DNA from: a virus
Length of the DNA: 64,000 bases
Virus record (IMG/VR): IMGVR_UViG_3300042197_003251
Coordinates: 1-64,000 of that record
Strand: one strand, 5' to 3'
Part shown: piece after piece, positions 31,427-40,457 of the stretch
How the letters are laid out: every line of letters begins with the position of its first letter
Numbering within the stretch: position 1 is the first letter of the stretch
Program-made: the position numbers and the translations under genes
Notes under the pieces: generated by a model
What the model was told of the DNA's origin: nothing
The model's database searches: none
Seen by the model: the letters and a program-made list of their open reading frames with translations, nothing else

Positions 31427-32552
31427 ATTGTTGTGCGTAGGTAGTTCCCCAATTTGTAATAATTTGTTGGTACATATCTTCACCAACCTCTTTTCCAGGT
31501 ATGCTCCAATCAGTTCCTTCTCTACCTTCTCTATATCTGTAAGAATAATTTGGCCATTTATCATAAAAAGCCTGACAATTTTCTTTATCTTTTCCTGAAG
31601 TTTCATACTGAAAACATTTCATTGCGCCACCTGCAAATTCTCCAGTTCCAAGTTCAGCTTGACTTCCAGTCCAAACAATTCCTCTTTTGGTATCCGATGG
31701 AGGTATAGGAATCCATCTTGTGGTTCCTTTAACAACATTATCACCATTATTAGAATAATACAAAGCCTTCCAACCATTATTTGGGCACATATATACACCG
31801 TTCGTTTGAGTGTAAAATCCACTAACACAAAACTCAACAAATCCTATATTAGGGAGATTACCTATCGGTAATACTCTATATGGTTGGAATGATATATCTC
31901 TTCTTGTCTCAATATTTACATCACCTTTTGCACTTATTCTTATTTTTACAAATTGATAAGGTTGATATTGGGGTTCGGTGCTTTTATTTGTACCAGGAAT
32001 ATATTCAGGTCCTTGATGAGCCCCTGTTATATCTTCAGAGTATTTTACTTGAGATTGTAATTCAGGGTCCAAAATGGTATCTAAATATGTTTTTATCACA
32101 TTATTTCCTGTGTTTGCTCTTTTTTTAGCCAATTCAGTATTAAAAGTTTTTCTTTCTTCATCTGTTTTTCCAGGACCTGATTTAGAACTCCCTGCAATTA
32201 CTGTTACTGAAATCTCAGCACCCAAAAAATCCGTACCATCAAACCAATTTTTAATTTTAGTTTCATCTTCTTCTGAAAGTTTGACGTATTTATCTTCGAA
32301 TTTACCAGGGTCAAACTCAACATTAAGATTTACTAATAAATCTGGTTTTTTTACTTTTTTTACTGATAATATTTTACCATCCTCAGTCATTGATTCTCCA
32401 GGTTGGAGTTTTGGTGGCTCGTGTTTTTCCAATAAAACTTTTCGGATTTTATTTTCTAAAGTCTCAAAATAATTATTTTCATTTCTAACACTTTCATGAA
32501 GTGTTAATATTTGACTTTTTTCTGATTCTGAAATATATGTTCTGTTATTCAT
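31425..32552 (-). CDS. ISESE-tagged virion-type protein with OmpA-like part
   Basis: The 375-aa protein begins MNNRTYISESEKSQILTLHE. The centre (VIAGSSKSGPGK then ELAKKRANTG) resembles the OmpA C-terminal fold with G-x-S and N-x-x-L-A-xx-R-A. The C-terminal 150 aa are Trp/Tyr/Gly-rich, as in tail or fibre proteins. It is directly downstream of a second OmpA-like gene and probably in the same operon. Confidence 0.7.
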   Translation of the reverse strand: MNNRTYISESEKSQILTLHESVRNENNYFETLENKIRKVLLEKHEPPKLQPGESMTEDGKILSVKKVKKPDLLVNLNVEFDPGKFEDKYVKLSEEDETKIKNWFDGTDFLGAEISVTVIAGSSKSGPGKTDEERKTFNTELAKKRANTGNNVIKTYLDTILDPELQSQVKYSEDITGAHQGPEYIPGTNKSTEPQYQPYQFVKIRISAKGDVNIETRRDISFQPYRVLPIGNLPNIGFVEFCVSGFYTQTNGVYMCPNNGWKALYYSNNGDNVVKGTTRWIPIPPSDTKRGIVWTGSQAELGTGEFAGGAMKCFQYETSGKDKENCQAFYDKWPNYSYRYREGREGTDWSIPGKEVGEDMYQQIITNWGTTYAQQ

Positions 32553-32561
32553 AACTTTTTA

Positions 32562-33107
32562 TTATTTTGGTAATTGAAAATTAACTTTAACCCACTGGTC
32601 CTGTAAATACTTTGGGTCATCTGGATTTCCTTCGTATGGTATTTTTCCCTCCTCATATCTACCAGAAAATCCAGTAAAATTACTATCATCAATTAAATTA
32701 TTTCTTTCGAGTTCCGATTTTATATAATCTCTAATGTTACTCAATCTTTTTTTTGCATAACCCCATCTATCAACACCTTTAGCCGCAGGAATTAATGATT
32801 CAGAAGCAACAGTACCGAAACCCATAATTTTTTTATTTTTACTTTTTAAGTAATTTATAATACCCTTTACAAATTCATCAAACTCATTTTTGTTAGTTAT
32901 TGAATTCACATCGGTTTTACCCTTTTCAAAAAAAAATTGGTTTTTCAAATTAGGTAAAACTTCGTGGTGCGTTTTTGTGAATTGTTGACTCATACTCACT
33001 TCAGCTTCTGGTTCAGTTCCCTCAACCTCGAAAAGATAATTTCTTTTAGTTGCATTTATATGCATTTTAAGTATTCTTTCTCTTTCCTCATTCAAGATTT
33101 TGAGCAT
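32562..33107 (-). CDS. ILNEE-tagged OmpA-like protein
   Basis: The 181-aa protein begins MLKILNEERERILKMHINAT. FFFEKGKTDVNSITNKNEFD and the later AKKRLSNIRDYI follow the OmpA-family pattern for a peptidoglycan-binding fold. GTATTTATATTATAA precedes it, a late-type element. It is probably a virion component. Confidence 0.7.
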   Translation of the reverse strand: MLKILNEERERILKMHINATKRNYLFEVEGTEPEAEVSMSQQFTKTHHEVLPNLKNQFFFEKGKTDVNSITNKNEFDEFVKGIINYLKSKNKKIMGFGTVASESLIPAAKGVDRWGYAKKRLSNIRDYIKSELERNNLIDDSNFTGFSGRYEEGKIPYEGNPDDPKYLQDQWVKVNFQLPK

Positions 33108-33152
33108 AATCTAATTTTATAATATAAATACTTTATATAATAAAAAAGGAGG

Positions 33153-34022
33153 TCATTGACCCCCATTTTCAAATACTATTTCTTGTTGTTTCTTTTTATC
33201 CACAAAGGCTTGTATTCTTTCCCTAGCAATTTCTGTGTAGTTTGGACTGAGTTCAATTCCAATCCATCTTCTTTCTAATATCTCGGCAGCAACACAACTT
33301 GTTCCACTTCCATTGAATGGGTCAAGAATAACGTCATTTTTATAACTCAATATCTTAATCGCCTTTGTTGGAATATCCATACTAAAAGTTGCCTTGGTTA
33401 GTGGTCTACTATCATTAAGATATTTCCACTGCCCAAATACCAGTTCCATAAATTCTTTCTTGTCTTCTTCCTGATAAACTACTTTGGTTTTAAATGTTCC
33501 ATCCTCCTGTTCTACTTGTGTTGGAACTCCTTTCCATTGCGGTTCACCTTTAACTTTTTTGATGTGGTGTTTTTTGTATGCAAGAATTACACATTCCTTT
33601 GGGTTATAAATATAAGGGCTAGACGGACTCATCCACGAACCCCAAGCCGTTGTCTTACTTCTATGGGGACTATCTTCTTCCAAATCCACAATACCAAAGA
33701 ATTTGAAACCAATTTGTTTCATTACCTGATAAACTTCGGAAACCAAAAATATTCTTCCACCTTTTTCTTGTCTATTAATCTCGTAAGGAATGTTTAATGC
33801 GATACGACCATCATCTTTTAAAACTCTAAAGGCTTGAGTCATCCAATTACGAGTGAAGTCCAAGTATTGGTCTATCTCCATATCATCATCATGAACATCG
33901 TATTTAATATTAACTCCATAAGGTGGTGATGTGACAATCAAATCAATAAATGAATTGGGCATTTCCTTCATTACCTCAATGCAGTTACCATTGAGTATTT
34001 TACCTACGTAATTTTCAATCAT
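33153..34022 (-). CDS. DNA methyltransferase (TSPPY class)
   Basis: The 289-aa protein has motif IV VTSPPYGVNIKYDVHD near residue 30 and AdoMet motif DPFNGSGTSCVAAE near residue 240, followed by RRWIGIELSP. It belongs to the beta-class N4-C/N6-A enzymes. It could protect phage DNA from host restriction. It overlaps the DUF3310 gene by four bases. No nuclease partner is visible here. Confidence 0.92.
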   Translation of the reverse strand: MIENYVGKILNGNCIEVMKEMPNSFIDLIVTSPPYGVNIKYDVHDDDMEIDQYLDFTRNWMTQAFRVLKDDGRIALNIPYEINRQEKGGRIFLVSEVYQVMKQIGFKFFGIVDLEEDSPHRSKTTAWGSWMSPSSPYIYNPKECVILAYKKHHIKKVKGEPQWKGVPTQVEQEDGTFKTKVVYQEEDKKEFMELVFGQWKYLNDSRPLTKATFSMDIPTKAIKILSYKNDVILDPFNGSGTSCVAAEILERRWIGIELSPNYTEIARERIQAFVDKKKQQEIVFENGGQ

Positions 34023-34249
34023 TTTTTTTCTAAATTTTGTATTTTTCTATCAAGGTACCATGCCGCTTTTTTTAAATCCTGTAATTCTTTATCGGCATCT
34101 TTCTTACCCGCTCTTGCAACATACTTAACCACATTGAATAAGTATGCGTCTTTATCTAATGACCAAGCCTCGCATACCTTAACGACCTCGTAAACATTCT
34201 CCTCTCCGCCATAATGGTCAGGATGATTTACCATTTCTTTATTTTGCAT
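34019..34249 (-). CDS. DUF3310 protein
   Basis: The 76-aa protein has VNHPDHYGGEENVYEVVKVC and VVKYVARAGKKD plus DLKKAAWYLDRKI, the complete DUF3310 pattern found in many phages, possibly nucleotide-metabolism linked. It overlaps the methyltransferase start. Confidence 0.9.
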   Translation of the reverse strand: MQNKEMVNHPDHYGGEENVYEVVKVCEAWSLDKDAYLFNVVKYVARAGKKDADKELQDLKKAAWYLDRKIQNLEKK

Positions 34250-34316
34250 AATTTTAAAATTTTAAAAGTAAGTGATGTGCTTTTGGACTCATTTACACCA
34301 TAATTAACTTTGGCTT

Positions 34317-34496
34317 TCACTTACTTTTTTGTACGTAATACCCACTTTCTTTTTCAACAATTAGTTCATCTTCAATCATTTCATTTAAGATTTCTTTGGT
34401 TTGAAACAGAGTTAATTTTGTTATGTTCTCTGAAATAAAAGAAATGTGAAGAGGACTTCTTAATTTAGCTAATAGGGTTTGTTTTAAGGAATTCAT
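34317..34496 (-). CDS. Small winged-helix-like protein, 59 aa
   Basis: The frame begins MNSLKQTLLAKLRSPLHISF and ends GYYVQKSK. A helix-helix-hairpin pattern (LFQTKEILNEMIEDELIVE) suggests a DNA-binding fold. It overlaps the upstream small gene by 32 nt in another frame. Found by manual translation. Confidence 0.55.
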   Translation of the reverse strand: MNSLKQTLLAKLRSPLHISFISENITKLTLFQTKEILNEMIEDELIVEKESGYYVQKSK

Positions 34497-34632
34497 CTTT
34501 TAAAGTTTCAAATTCTTTTTCTACTTCTTCGTCTGAAAAATTTATTGATTCAGCTCTCAAATATAATTCAATTATCGCGGGATGTGATTTTAATTCCTCA
34601 ATAACTGCTTTATTTACCAATTTTTTATTCAT
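34465..34632 (-). CDS. Small acidic protein, 55 aa
   Basis: The frame begins MNKKLVNKAVIEELKSHPAI; the acidic helix INFSDEEVEKEFETLKDEF follows. The ATG overlaps the stop of the upstream 256-aa gene, implying co-translation. Function unknown. Confidence 0.55.
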   Translation of the reverse strand: MNKKLVNKAVIEELKSHPAIIELYLRAESINFSDEEVEKEFETLKDEFLKTNPIS

Positions 34633-35395
34633 TATTTTGTTTTTTTAAATTTTCAATTGTTTTTCTTTGTATTAAATAACTCAATACTTTTCTTTTTGAT
34701 GCGGGTATTAACGAAGCTTCAAAAGGAAAATCATAAGTTGCCGTTATAAGAAAAACTGGTAATTTTTTTCTTCCATCGTGAAGTTCTATCAATGTATTAA
34801 TATCGTCCAAATTTTCGGGAATGTCAAGTTTTGTCAAATTCATTTTTGTGTCAATTGTCAACCTGTCCCTTTTTTCAATATCATATATCCATAAATGATT
34901 TTCTTTTCCTTTTTTCATATGGATAAAACCTGAATTAAGATTGAAATTCTTTTCGTTCTTGGTAATTTGAACTGATATTGAATCGTAAATAATTGTATAG
35001 ACTGATTTTACGATGTTGAAATAATTTAATATTTTTTGTCCAGCAAATTTAACTATCTCATTAAATTCATCAAACTCTTTTTCTGATTTTATCTCTAAAG
35101 GTTTATATTTTAATTCTGATATCAAAATTTCATCATCAATATTTTGAAATACTTTGGTAAAGTATAAAGATTTAAATTCATTTGATATTGATTGAAGATT
35201 TGCCAAATGAAGTGAAATTTCTGTGTATATTGGGTAAATTTCAAACTTCTCTATCTTTTTGTCGGCGTATTGAAGAAAATCATAAAGAAGGTATTGTTTA
35301 TGCTCAAAATCAATTGGTTCGGATAAAATCCAATTTGTTTCAAGTTTAAACATTGGTTTTTCTTTCTTTTTTCTATTTTTTTCAGTTGTCACCAT
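34625..35395 (-). CDS. Phage hypothetical protein, 256 aa
   Basis: After a Lys-rich start the conserved part begins MFKLETNWILSEPIDFEHKQ, then LLYDFLQYADKKIEKFEIYP. Proteins with this pattern recur in large environmental phages. The start shares its ATG base with the stop of the 35395-36726 gene. No enzyme motif is seen. Confidence 0.75.
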   Translation of the reverse strand: MVTTEKNRKKKEKPMFKLETNWILSEPIDFEHKQYLLYDFLQYADKKIEKFEIYPIYTEISLHLANLQSISNEFKSLYFTKVFQNIDDEILISELKYKPLEIKSEKEFDEFNEIVKFAGQKILNYFNIVKSVYTIIYDSISVQITKNEKNFNLNSGFIHMKKGKENHLWIYDIEKRDRLTIDTKMNLTKLDIPENLDDINTLIELHDGRKKLPVFLITATYDFPFEASLIPASKRKVLSYLIQRKTIENLKKQNNE

Positions 35396-36726
35396 TAATT
35401 GTGTCTAAATATATAATAATCTTCTCCATTAAATTCAATAGTGTCATAATCACTATTGTAACTTGACATTTGACCATAATCTTCGTTTCTCATAAGATAA
35501 TTGGTTAGTTCATCTTTGTCAACATATTTTTTTATATCATACCCCATATTACTTAAAAATTCATCGTAATTGTCAACATAGTAATCTACAGTTTCTTCAA
35601 CTTTTTCATCAATCGCATCTTCACTATAATCTCCATCAGGTGAGTCTTTAATTTCATCAATTTCAACTTCTATTTCTGAAATTCTATCTGTTGTTTCATC
35701 ATATTCTTCATCTTCTGGATTCATTCCTTCCAATTTTTCTTCAAGTTGTGATTTTTCTGTTTCAAGATTATTTATTTCTTCTTCTTGGGCTCCACTTAAT
35801 TCTTTATCTTCATCACTTAAATAAGCTTCAGGATTGTCCCTAACATCATTTTCATAAACGTCTTCAATATCACTTCTTAATTCATCCATATCTATACAAT
35901 CTTCAATAACGTGTCTATTAAATGCTTCTAAACCAACATCGTCAATATATTGTCTCCAATAGTCCTTAAAAGCGACATCAACTTCATTTGAATTGGCAAT
36001 AAAATATTCTTCACCTTCTGAATCTGTAATCATTGATTTAAAAGCGGCAAGACCATACATTTCACCATCAGGAATTAAATCATAAACATCCCCATAATCT
36101 TTATCGTTTAATTCATCTATTTGACTTTCAATTTGATTTATTTGTCTTTCTATTTCATCGTATTCATCTCCAACACTATCAAGTTGTTCTTGTCTAATTT
36201 CAAGTTCAGATTTTCTATTTTCAAGTTCATCAATTCTTTCTTGTAAATCTTTGGGTCTTAATTCAACTCCGTCTCTATTTTTTAAGTATTCAAAAAGAGC
36301 ATGAGCCTTTGCATTATAACCATCAGATAAATCATCCCAATCACCATCCTCTCTTCTTGATTGTGCAAGTGCTTTTATTTGCGCCTCTTCTTTAGCTTTC
36401 TTAATTCTCCATCTTTTTGAGTTATAATCAGAAACATATCCAGTTGTTTCAATTCCTTCCAAAGAAGCAATTTCTGTCCCTGAAATATCAAGCCTTCCAG
36501 TAACTTTAACTATTGGTCCTAAATTTTGAATTTTTGGGTATAATGATAAGTCAAGAGGTCCGTTAACAACTAATTTTTTTCCCCTGAATTTTGGTATTCT
36601 TGAAAGTCCATTTAAATTACCTGACATTAATTTTAAGAATTCTAACACTTCATCTTGAGTAATGAATGCATAATCTTCTTCGGATTGTTCTTTTAATATT
36701 TTTGATACCAAATTAATTAAGTTCAT
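35395..36726 (-). CDS. ILKEQ-tagged large acidic protein, 443 aa
   Basis: It begins MNLINLVSKILKEQSEEDYA. A short LRR-like stretch (LDLSLYPKIQNLGPI, GRLDISGTEIASLEG) is followed by two coiled-coil regions rich in Glu/Asp and a Tyr-rich acidic C-terminus. ATATTTATAAGTAAAA upstream is late-type. It may be an internal head or tail protein; its function is unknown. Confidence 0.72.
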   Translation of the reverse strand: MNLINLVSKILKEQSEEDYAFITQDEVLEFLKLMSGNLNGLSRIPKFRGKKLVVNGPLDLSLYPKIQNLGPIVKVTGRLDISGTEIASLEGIETTGYVSDYNSKRWRIKKAKEEAQIKALAQSRREDGDWDDLSDGYNAKAHALFEYLKNRDGVELRPKDLQERIDELENRKSELEIRQEQLDSVGDEYDEIERQINQIESQIDELNDKDYGDVYDLIPDGEMYGLAAFKSMITDSEGEEYFIANSNEVDVAFKDYWRQYIDDVGLEAFNRHVIEDCIDMDELRSDIEDVYENDVRDNPEAYLSDEDKELSGAQEEEINNLETEKSQLEEKLEGMNPEDEEYDETTDRISEIEVEIDEIKDSPDGDYSEDAIDEKVEETVDYYVDNYDEFLSNMGYDIKKYVDKDELTNYLMRNEDYGQMSSYNSDYDTIEFNGEDYYIFRHN

Positions 36727-36831
36727 GAAACACTTTTACTTATAAATATGCAAAAATAAGATATACTATTTCCTTTTGAAACTTTAATTAAAATATTTAT
36801 CAGTAATAAACTAAACTAAAAATTAAACAAA

Positions 36832-36981
36832 ATGGCAGGATGTGGGTGCAAGAACAACCAAAAAACTGAGCCTGTTAACGTTCAGACAAGTGAGGCTCAA
36901 AAATCACAGCAAAATGAATCAGTTCAAAAAGCTGTTCAGCAGACTATTGAGAAATATTATAAACAAAAAACAAAAGGTTAA
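36832..36981 (+). CDS. Cys-start micro-protein, 49 aa
   Basis: It begins MAGCGCKNNQKTEPVNVQTS and continues as a Gln-rich helix. The ATATTTATCAGTAATAAA element upstream and a terminator at 37013-37037 make it a single-gene late-type unit. The GCGCK start recurs at the C-terminus of the next micro-protein. Confidence 0.6.
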   Translation: MAGCGCKNNQKTEPVNVQTSEAQKSQQNESVQKAVQQTIEKYYKQKTKG

Positions 36982-37012
36982 AACTTTTGTTATATTTCCG
37001 ACTAGTCAATTA

Positions 37013-37037
37013 AAAGGGGGATTATTTCCCCTTTTTT
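37013..37037 (+). terminator. Terminator after the 49-aa gene
   Basis: AAAGGGG/CCCCTTT hairpin followed by TTTT. Matches the next terminator closely. Confidence 0.85.
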
Positions 37038-37075
37038 TATATTTATAGGTAATAAACCATTTAAAAAATAGTACT

Positions 37076-37123
37076 ATGAAAAACGGTGGTGGTAATGGCG
37101 GTGGTTGTGGATGCGGTAAGTAA
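37076..37123 (+). CDS. Gly/Cys micro-peptide, 15 aa
   Basis: The peptide reads MKNGGGNGGGCGCGK. It has its own TATTTATAGGTAATAAA element and its own terminator. The length is below usual gene-calling limits, but the promoter-ORF-terminator arrangement mirrors the preceding unit. Two vicinal cysteines could bind metal or form a redox bridge. Confidence 0.5.
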   Translation: MKNGGGNGGGCGCGK

Positions 37124-37154
37124 TCCTAACTACAAAAAAATTAATCTAGATTGT

Positions 37155-37181
37155 AAAGGGGGGAATATTTCCCCCTTTTTT
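37155..37181 (+). terminator. Terminator after the 15-aa gene
   Basis: AAAGGGGG/CCCCCTTT hairpin followed by a T run. Confidence 0.85.
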
Positions 37182-37194
37182 AGTATTTATATAT

Positions 37195-38616
37195 ATGGAT
37201 TTGCAGACAGGTGACTACATAATTGTAAGAGATTGGGACAAAAACAATTTTTTTCGTAATAAGTATTATAAAGATTTAGAAAATAAACCAACAAGAGTTT
37301 GGGATTGGGGTGACGGAAGAATTTTTATTGCTCATCCTCATTTAGATTTAGTAGAATTACACGATGATGTAGTTTATGATAAAATTATAAACACCGATGA
37401 TTTACCCGACCACAAGGGATATAAAAATAAAGTAAAGGAATTTAGCAAACTCACAACGGGTCAAGATATTAAAAGTGAAAAACCTTTATTGAAATTTTTG
37501 AAAAAAAAATCTTTAAAAGAAGAACAAGAAAAAACTTTATCTAAAAATGATGAAAAAATTATTAACTTAATTGGTTCAATAGAAAATGGTGAATTTGAAG
37601 TTGGGTATTTAGATAAAATGTTTGGAAGTTTAGATAATTTTATTAATCTATTGAAAAAAAGAAATCTTTTAGAATATATTAATCCATATGATTCAGCATA
37701 TGAAGAAATTCAAAATAAATTATTTTACGAAATTTACTTTAATGATAATAATTTTGTATGGGAATTAGTTGATAAATTTATGTCTGACGCGATTAAAATT
37801 GGAAATGACTATTACCTACAATTAGATGAAGATGATTTATCTGATTTTTTTGAAACTTCTTGGAGGAACGATGTAAGTAAAGAATCAATAAAACAAATTT
37901 TAAGTGGTGAATACAATTTTGATTTTTGGGATTTAGATGCAAATGAATACGAAGATGTATATGACGATTTGGTCCCTGAAAATAAAAAAATTGTGGATAA
38001 TGTAATAGTTTCTGAATTGAAAAACATAAAAAAACTTGATGTTACTTCAAAAACTCCAAGTTTAATTGATAAAATTGCTTTAGAGCAGGGAAATGAAGGT
38101 GAAATTCAGTTAAATGATGATGTAATTTCCAGATTAATGGATGATGATGAATGTATTGAATACTTAATAATGGAAGAATTTCCTGATGATATAAAGTCAA
38201 ATTTATATAGTCTATATAGTAGTTGTTATAGTGGCACATTATATGATGAGTGGTATGATGATTTGATGAACGAGCTTGAAGGTTACATTATTGACTCTAG
38301 AAATGCTGAAGATTTTTCTTATGAAAAAGAAACTTGGGATAAAGAAGGTAAAAGAATTAAAAAAACTTTTTATGCTAGAAGGTATAAAGCAACAAATTGT
38401 ATTTATGACATAATATCTGGTTGGCTTTATGATAATAAAGATAAAAATGGATATTCCCAAAATTCTTTAGACTACTTTGGTAGTATTGCTCAAGTATTAA
38501 AAGATTCCACAGAATATGGCTCAAAGGATAAATTAAGAGTCCCGAATTTGAGCGATTATCCGGACCATACAAAAGTAGATAATTGTATGAATGAAAATGT
38601 TGGTGATTATTTTTGA
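37195..38616 (+). CDS. Acidic hypothetical protein, 473 aa
   Basis: It begins MDLQTGDYIIVRDWDKNNFF, with an SH3/KOW-like first 60 residues (TGDYIIVRDW, RVWDWGDGRIFIAHP). A Lys-rich segment LKFLKKKSLKEEQEKTLS follows, then a long Asp/Tyr-rich body like that of the 35395-36726 protein. GTATTTATAT ends just before the ATG. Function unknown; probably a virion or late protein. Confidence 0.72.
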   Translation: MDLQTGDYIIVRDWDKNNFFRNKYYKDLENKPTRVWDWGDGRIFIAHPHLDLVELHDDVVYDKIINTDDLPDHKGYKNKVKEFSKLTTGQDIKSEKPLLKFLKKKSLKEEQEKTLSKNDEKIINLIGSIENGEFEVGYLDKMFGSLDNFINLLKKRNLLEYINPYDSAYEEIQNKLFYEIYFNDNNFVWELVDKFMSDAIKIGNDYYLQLDEDDLSDFFETSWRNDVSKESIKQILSGEYNFDFWDLDANEYEDVYDDLVPENKKIVDNVIVSELKNIKKLDVTSKTPSLIDKIALEQGNEGEIQLNDDVISRLMDDDECIEYLIMEEFPDDIKSNLYSLYSSCYSGTLYDEWYDDLMNELEGYIIDSRNAEDFSYEKETWDKEGKRIKKTFYARRYKATNCIYDIISGWLYDNKDKNGYSQNSLDYFGSIAQVLKDSTEYGSKDKLRVPNLSDYPDHTKVDNCMNENVGDYF

Positions 38617-38657
38617 AATTAGTTTATAAATAAAAATTTAATTACTAAATTTGTTAT

Positions 38658-39365
38658 ATGAAAAGATATAAACTCAATACAAGGCAAGGTATGTGTAACT
38701 TTTTTGCCGAATATGTTTCTAATGAAATTAGTGAAAATGGAAAATATGATACTGTAATTTCAGTTTCAGATTGTGAATCATTACTTTTGATAAAAGGATA
38801 TACAAGTAAAGAAGAAGCAAGAGATGTTAAAGAAATAGTAAATAAATTTATATCAAATTATTCGGTTGAATTTGATTTTGTTGACTTAACAAAAATTAGT
38901 ACCATTGACATGGTTACCTTTAATGAATCAAAAAAGTTTAAAAATAAAAAGTTAGATTTTAGATTTGATAGAGATGTTAGTCATCCCAAGTATAATCTTA
39001 ATATGGTTAATTTACCGATTATAACATCCGAGTTTCCTTATGGATTTTCTAAAAACTATTTAAAAAACTTATACTTTTATTTGGAGCATATTCTTTATAA
39101 CGCTCAATCGCATTTTATATACAATTTTATTGAGTTGTCGGTTGAAGAAGATGGTGATGGAAATGTTGAAATAACAAATATTATAACTGACTCTGTGTAT
39201 AACCCTCAGAAATTAAAGTCAATTATTTATGACAATTTCCAAATGAACGTTAAAGAAATTTCACGAACACTTGAAAATCATAACATAGTTCATGACTTGC
39301 TATATTCACTCAATAACTCGCCTTGGTTGTTTAAAAAAGAAAATTCGGAATTTTTGGTTGTTTAA
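38658..39365 (+). CDS. Hypothetical protein, 235 aa
   Basis: It begins MKRYKLNTRQGMCNFFAEYV. The first 80 residues look like an alpha/beta domain (YDTVISVSDCESLLLIKGYT). TTATAAATA lies about 30 bases upstream. Its end overlaps the convergent gene by four bases. No family is recognised. Confidence 0.7.
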   Translation: MKRYKLNTRQGMCNFFAEYVSNEISENGKYDTVISVSDCESLLLIKGYTSKEEARDVKEIVNKFISNYSVEFDFVDLTKISTIDMVTFNESKKFKNKKLDFRFDRDVSHPKYNLNMVNLPIITSEFPYGFSKNYLKNLYFYLEHILYNAQSHFIYNFIELSVEEDGDGNVEITNIITDSVYNPQKLKSIIYDNFQMNVKEISRTLENHNIVHDLLYSLNNSPWLFKKENSEFLVV

Positions 39366-39889
39366 ACTCTTTTTGAGTGTCCAACCACCTGGTAGAAATC
39401 TTTTTTCCCGTCGCAATAGTCTTCCATAAACTTTAGAAGATTTTTAAACATAAACGCTCCAGACGTTCTTTTTTCGCAACGAATAAAAAGTTCAATAAAT
39501 GCGGATAATGTTTCAACAGAATAACCTCCATCGTTATTCATTTCTTCATATTCCGTAAGATGTTTTTTGTTGTAAATAAGTTTATAAGAATTTCTTTCCT
39601 CCTGTGTTTCAAAAGGAAATATTGTGTCGTAAATTTCAATCCATTCTTTAATGTATTTGCCGACAAGTATTGGTTGTTTTTGTGATTTTAAAAGTAAATC
39701 AACAATCCAATGAGTATGTGATGGAGCCCTTAATCTTTTATTTTTTTCCTTATACTTTAAAATGAAATCCAAATCCGGTCTTTCACCTCGTCCACCCTGA
39801 TAAATGGCAACAACGACCCCATCTTCCATTAACCAATGATTGACGGGTTCGTGTCTTGTGCCTTTCTTATTGAAGATTAATTCCTTCAA
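39362..39889 (-). CDS. Phage hypothetical protein, 175 aa
   Basis: It has APSHTHWIVDLLLKSQKQP and FIELFIRCEKRTSGAFMF, with helical character throughout. The first 25 residues include MKELIFNKKGTRHEPVNHWL. It overlaps the glutaredoxin gene by four bases and ends a four-gene operon. Function unknown. Confidence 0.7.
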   Translation of the reverse strand: MKELIFNKKGTRHEPVNHWLMEDGVVVAIYQGGRGERPDLDFILKYKEKNKRLRAPSHTHWIVDLLLKSQKQPILVGKYIKEWIEIYDTIFPFETQEERNSYKLIYNKKHLTEYEEMNNDGGYSVETLSAFIELFIRCEKRTSGAFMFKNLLKFMEDYCDGKKDFYQVVGHSKRV

Positions 39890-40155
39890 ATTTTTTGTTT
39901 GATGATGTTCAACGCTTCGTCTAGTGTTTTGTAATCCATTTCAGCTGCAAATAATTCTGAGTTTTCTGTATTCTCATCATCAATTATCATAAAACTTGGA
40001 ACAAAATCATTTTTTGCATTTTTAAACATTTCATATTCTTCAGGATGTTGGTGAATATCCCTATCATGAAATTCTATTTTGTTTTCATTCAACATTCCTT
40101 TAAAGTGTTGGCAATGTCCGCAACCTTGCATTGTAAAAAGAACAATCTGTTTCAT
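39886..40155 (-). CDS. Glutaredoxin-like protein
   Basis: The 89-aa protein has the redox site QGCGHCQHFKG and the cis-Pro loop DFVPSFMIID. It probably reduces disulfides, for example in a ribonucleotide reductase, or alters host redox state. It lies next to a thioredoxin gene, separated by no spacer. Confidence 0.85.
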   Translation of the reverse strand: MKQIVLFTMQGCGHCQHFKGMLNENKIEFHDRDIHQHPEEYEMFKNAKNDFVPSFMIIDDENTENSELFAAEMDYKTLDEALNIIKQKI

Positions 40156-40454
40156 TATACATTCTCCATTATAAGTTTATTAATATCTTGAGCCATTTTA
40201 ACTCCTACAGTTGTACTAACAACTGAACCCTCTTTAAACATTTTCATAGTAGGGACAGACCTAACATTATGTTCTTTTGAAAAATAAATGTCTTCTTCAG
40301 CGTTCACCCTATATATAGGGGTAGTTGTTGTGACTTTTTTTAGTTCTTCTTTTAACATCTTACATGGACCGCACCAGTCCGTGCTAAAACTAACCAACAT
40401 TGTTTCTTTGTTTGCAATTTTTTCTCTTAATTCTTTAATTGATATTTCTTTCAT
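40155..40454 (-). CDS. Thioredoxin
   Basis: The 99-aa protein has STDWCGPCKMLKEEL and the cis-Pro loop VRSVPTMKMF. It is a standard thioredoxin fold of minimal length. Phage thioredoxins supply electrons to ribonucleotide reductase; no reductase gene is visible in this window. Confidence 0.93.
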   Translation of the reverse strand: MKEISIKELREKIANKETMLVSFSTDWCGPCKMLKEELKKVTTTTPIYRVNAEEDIYFSKEHNVRSVPTMKMFKEGSVVSTTVGVKMAQDINKLIMENV

Positions 40455-40457
40455 TTT

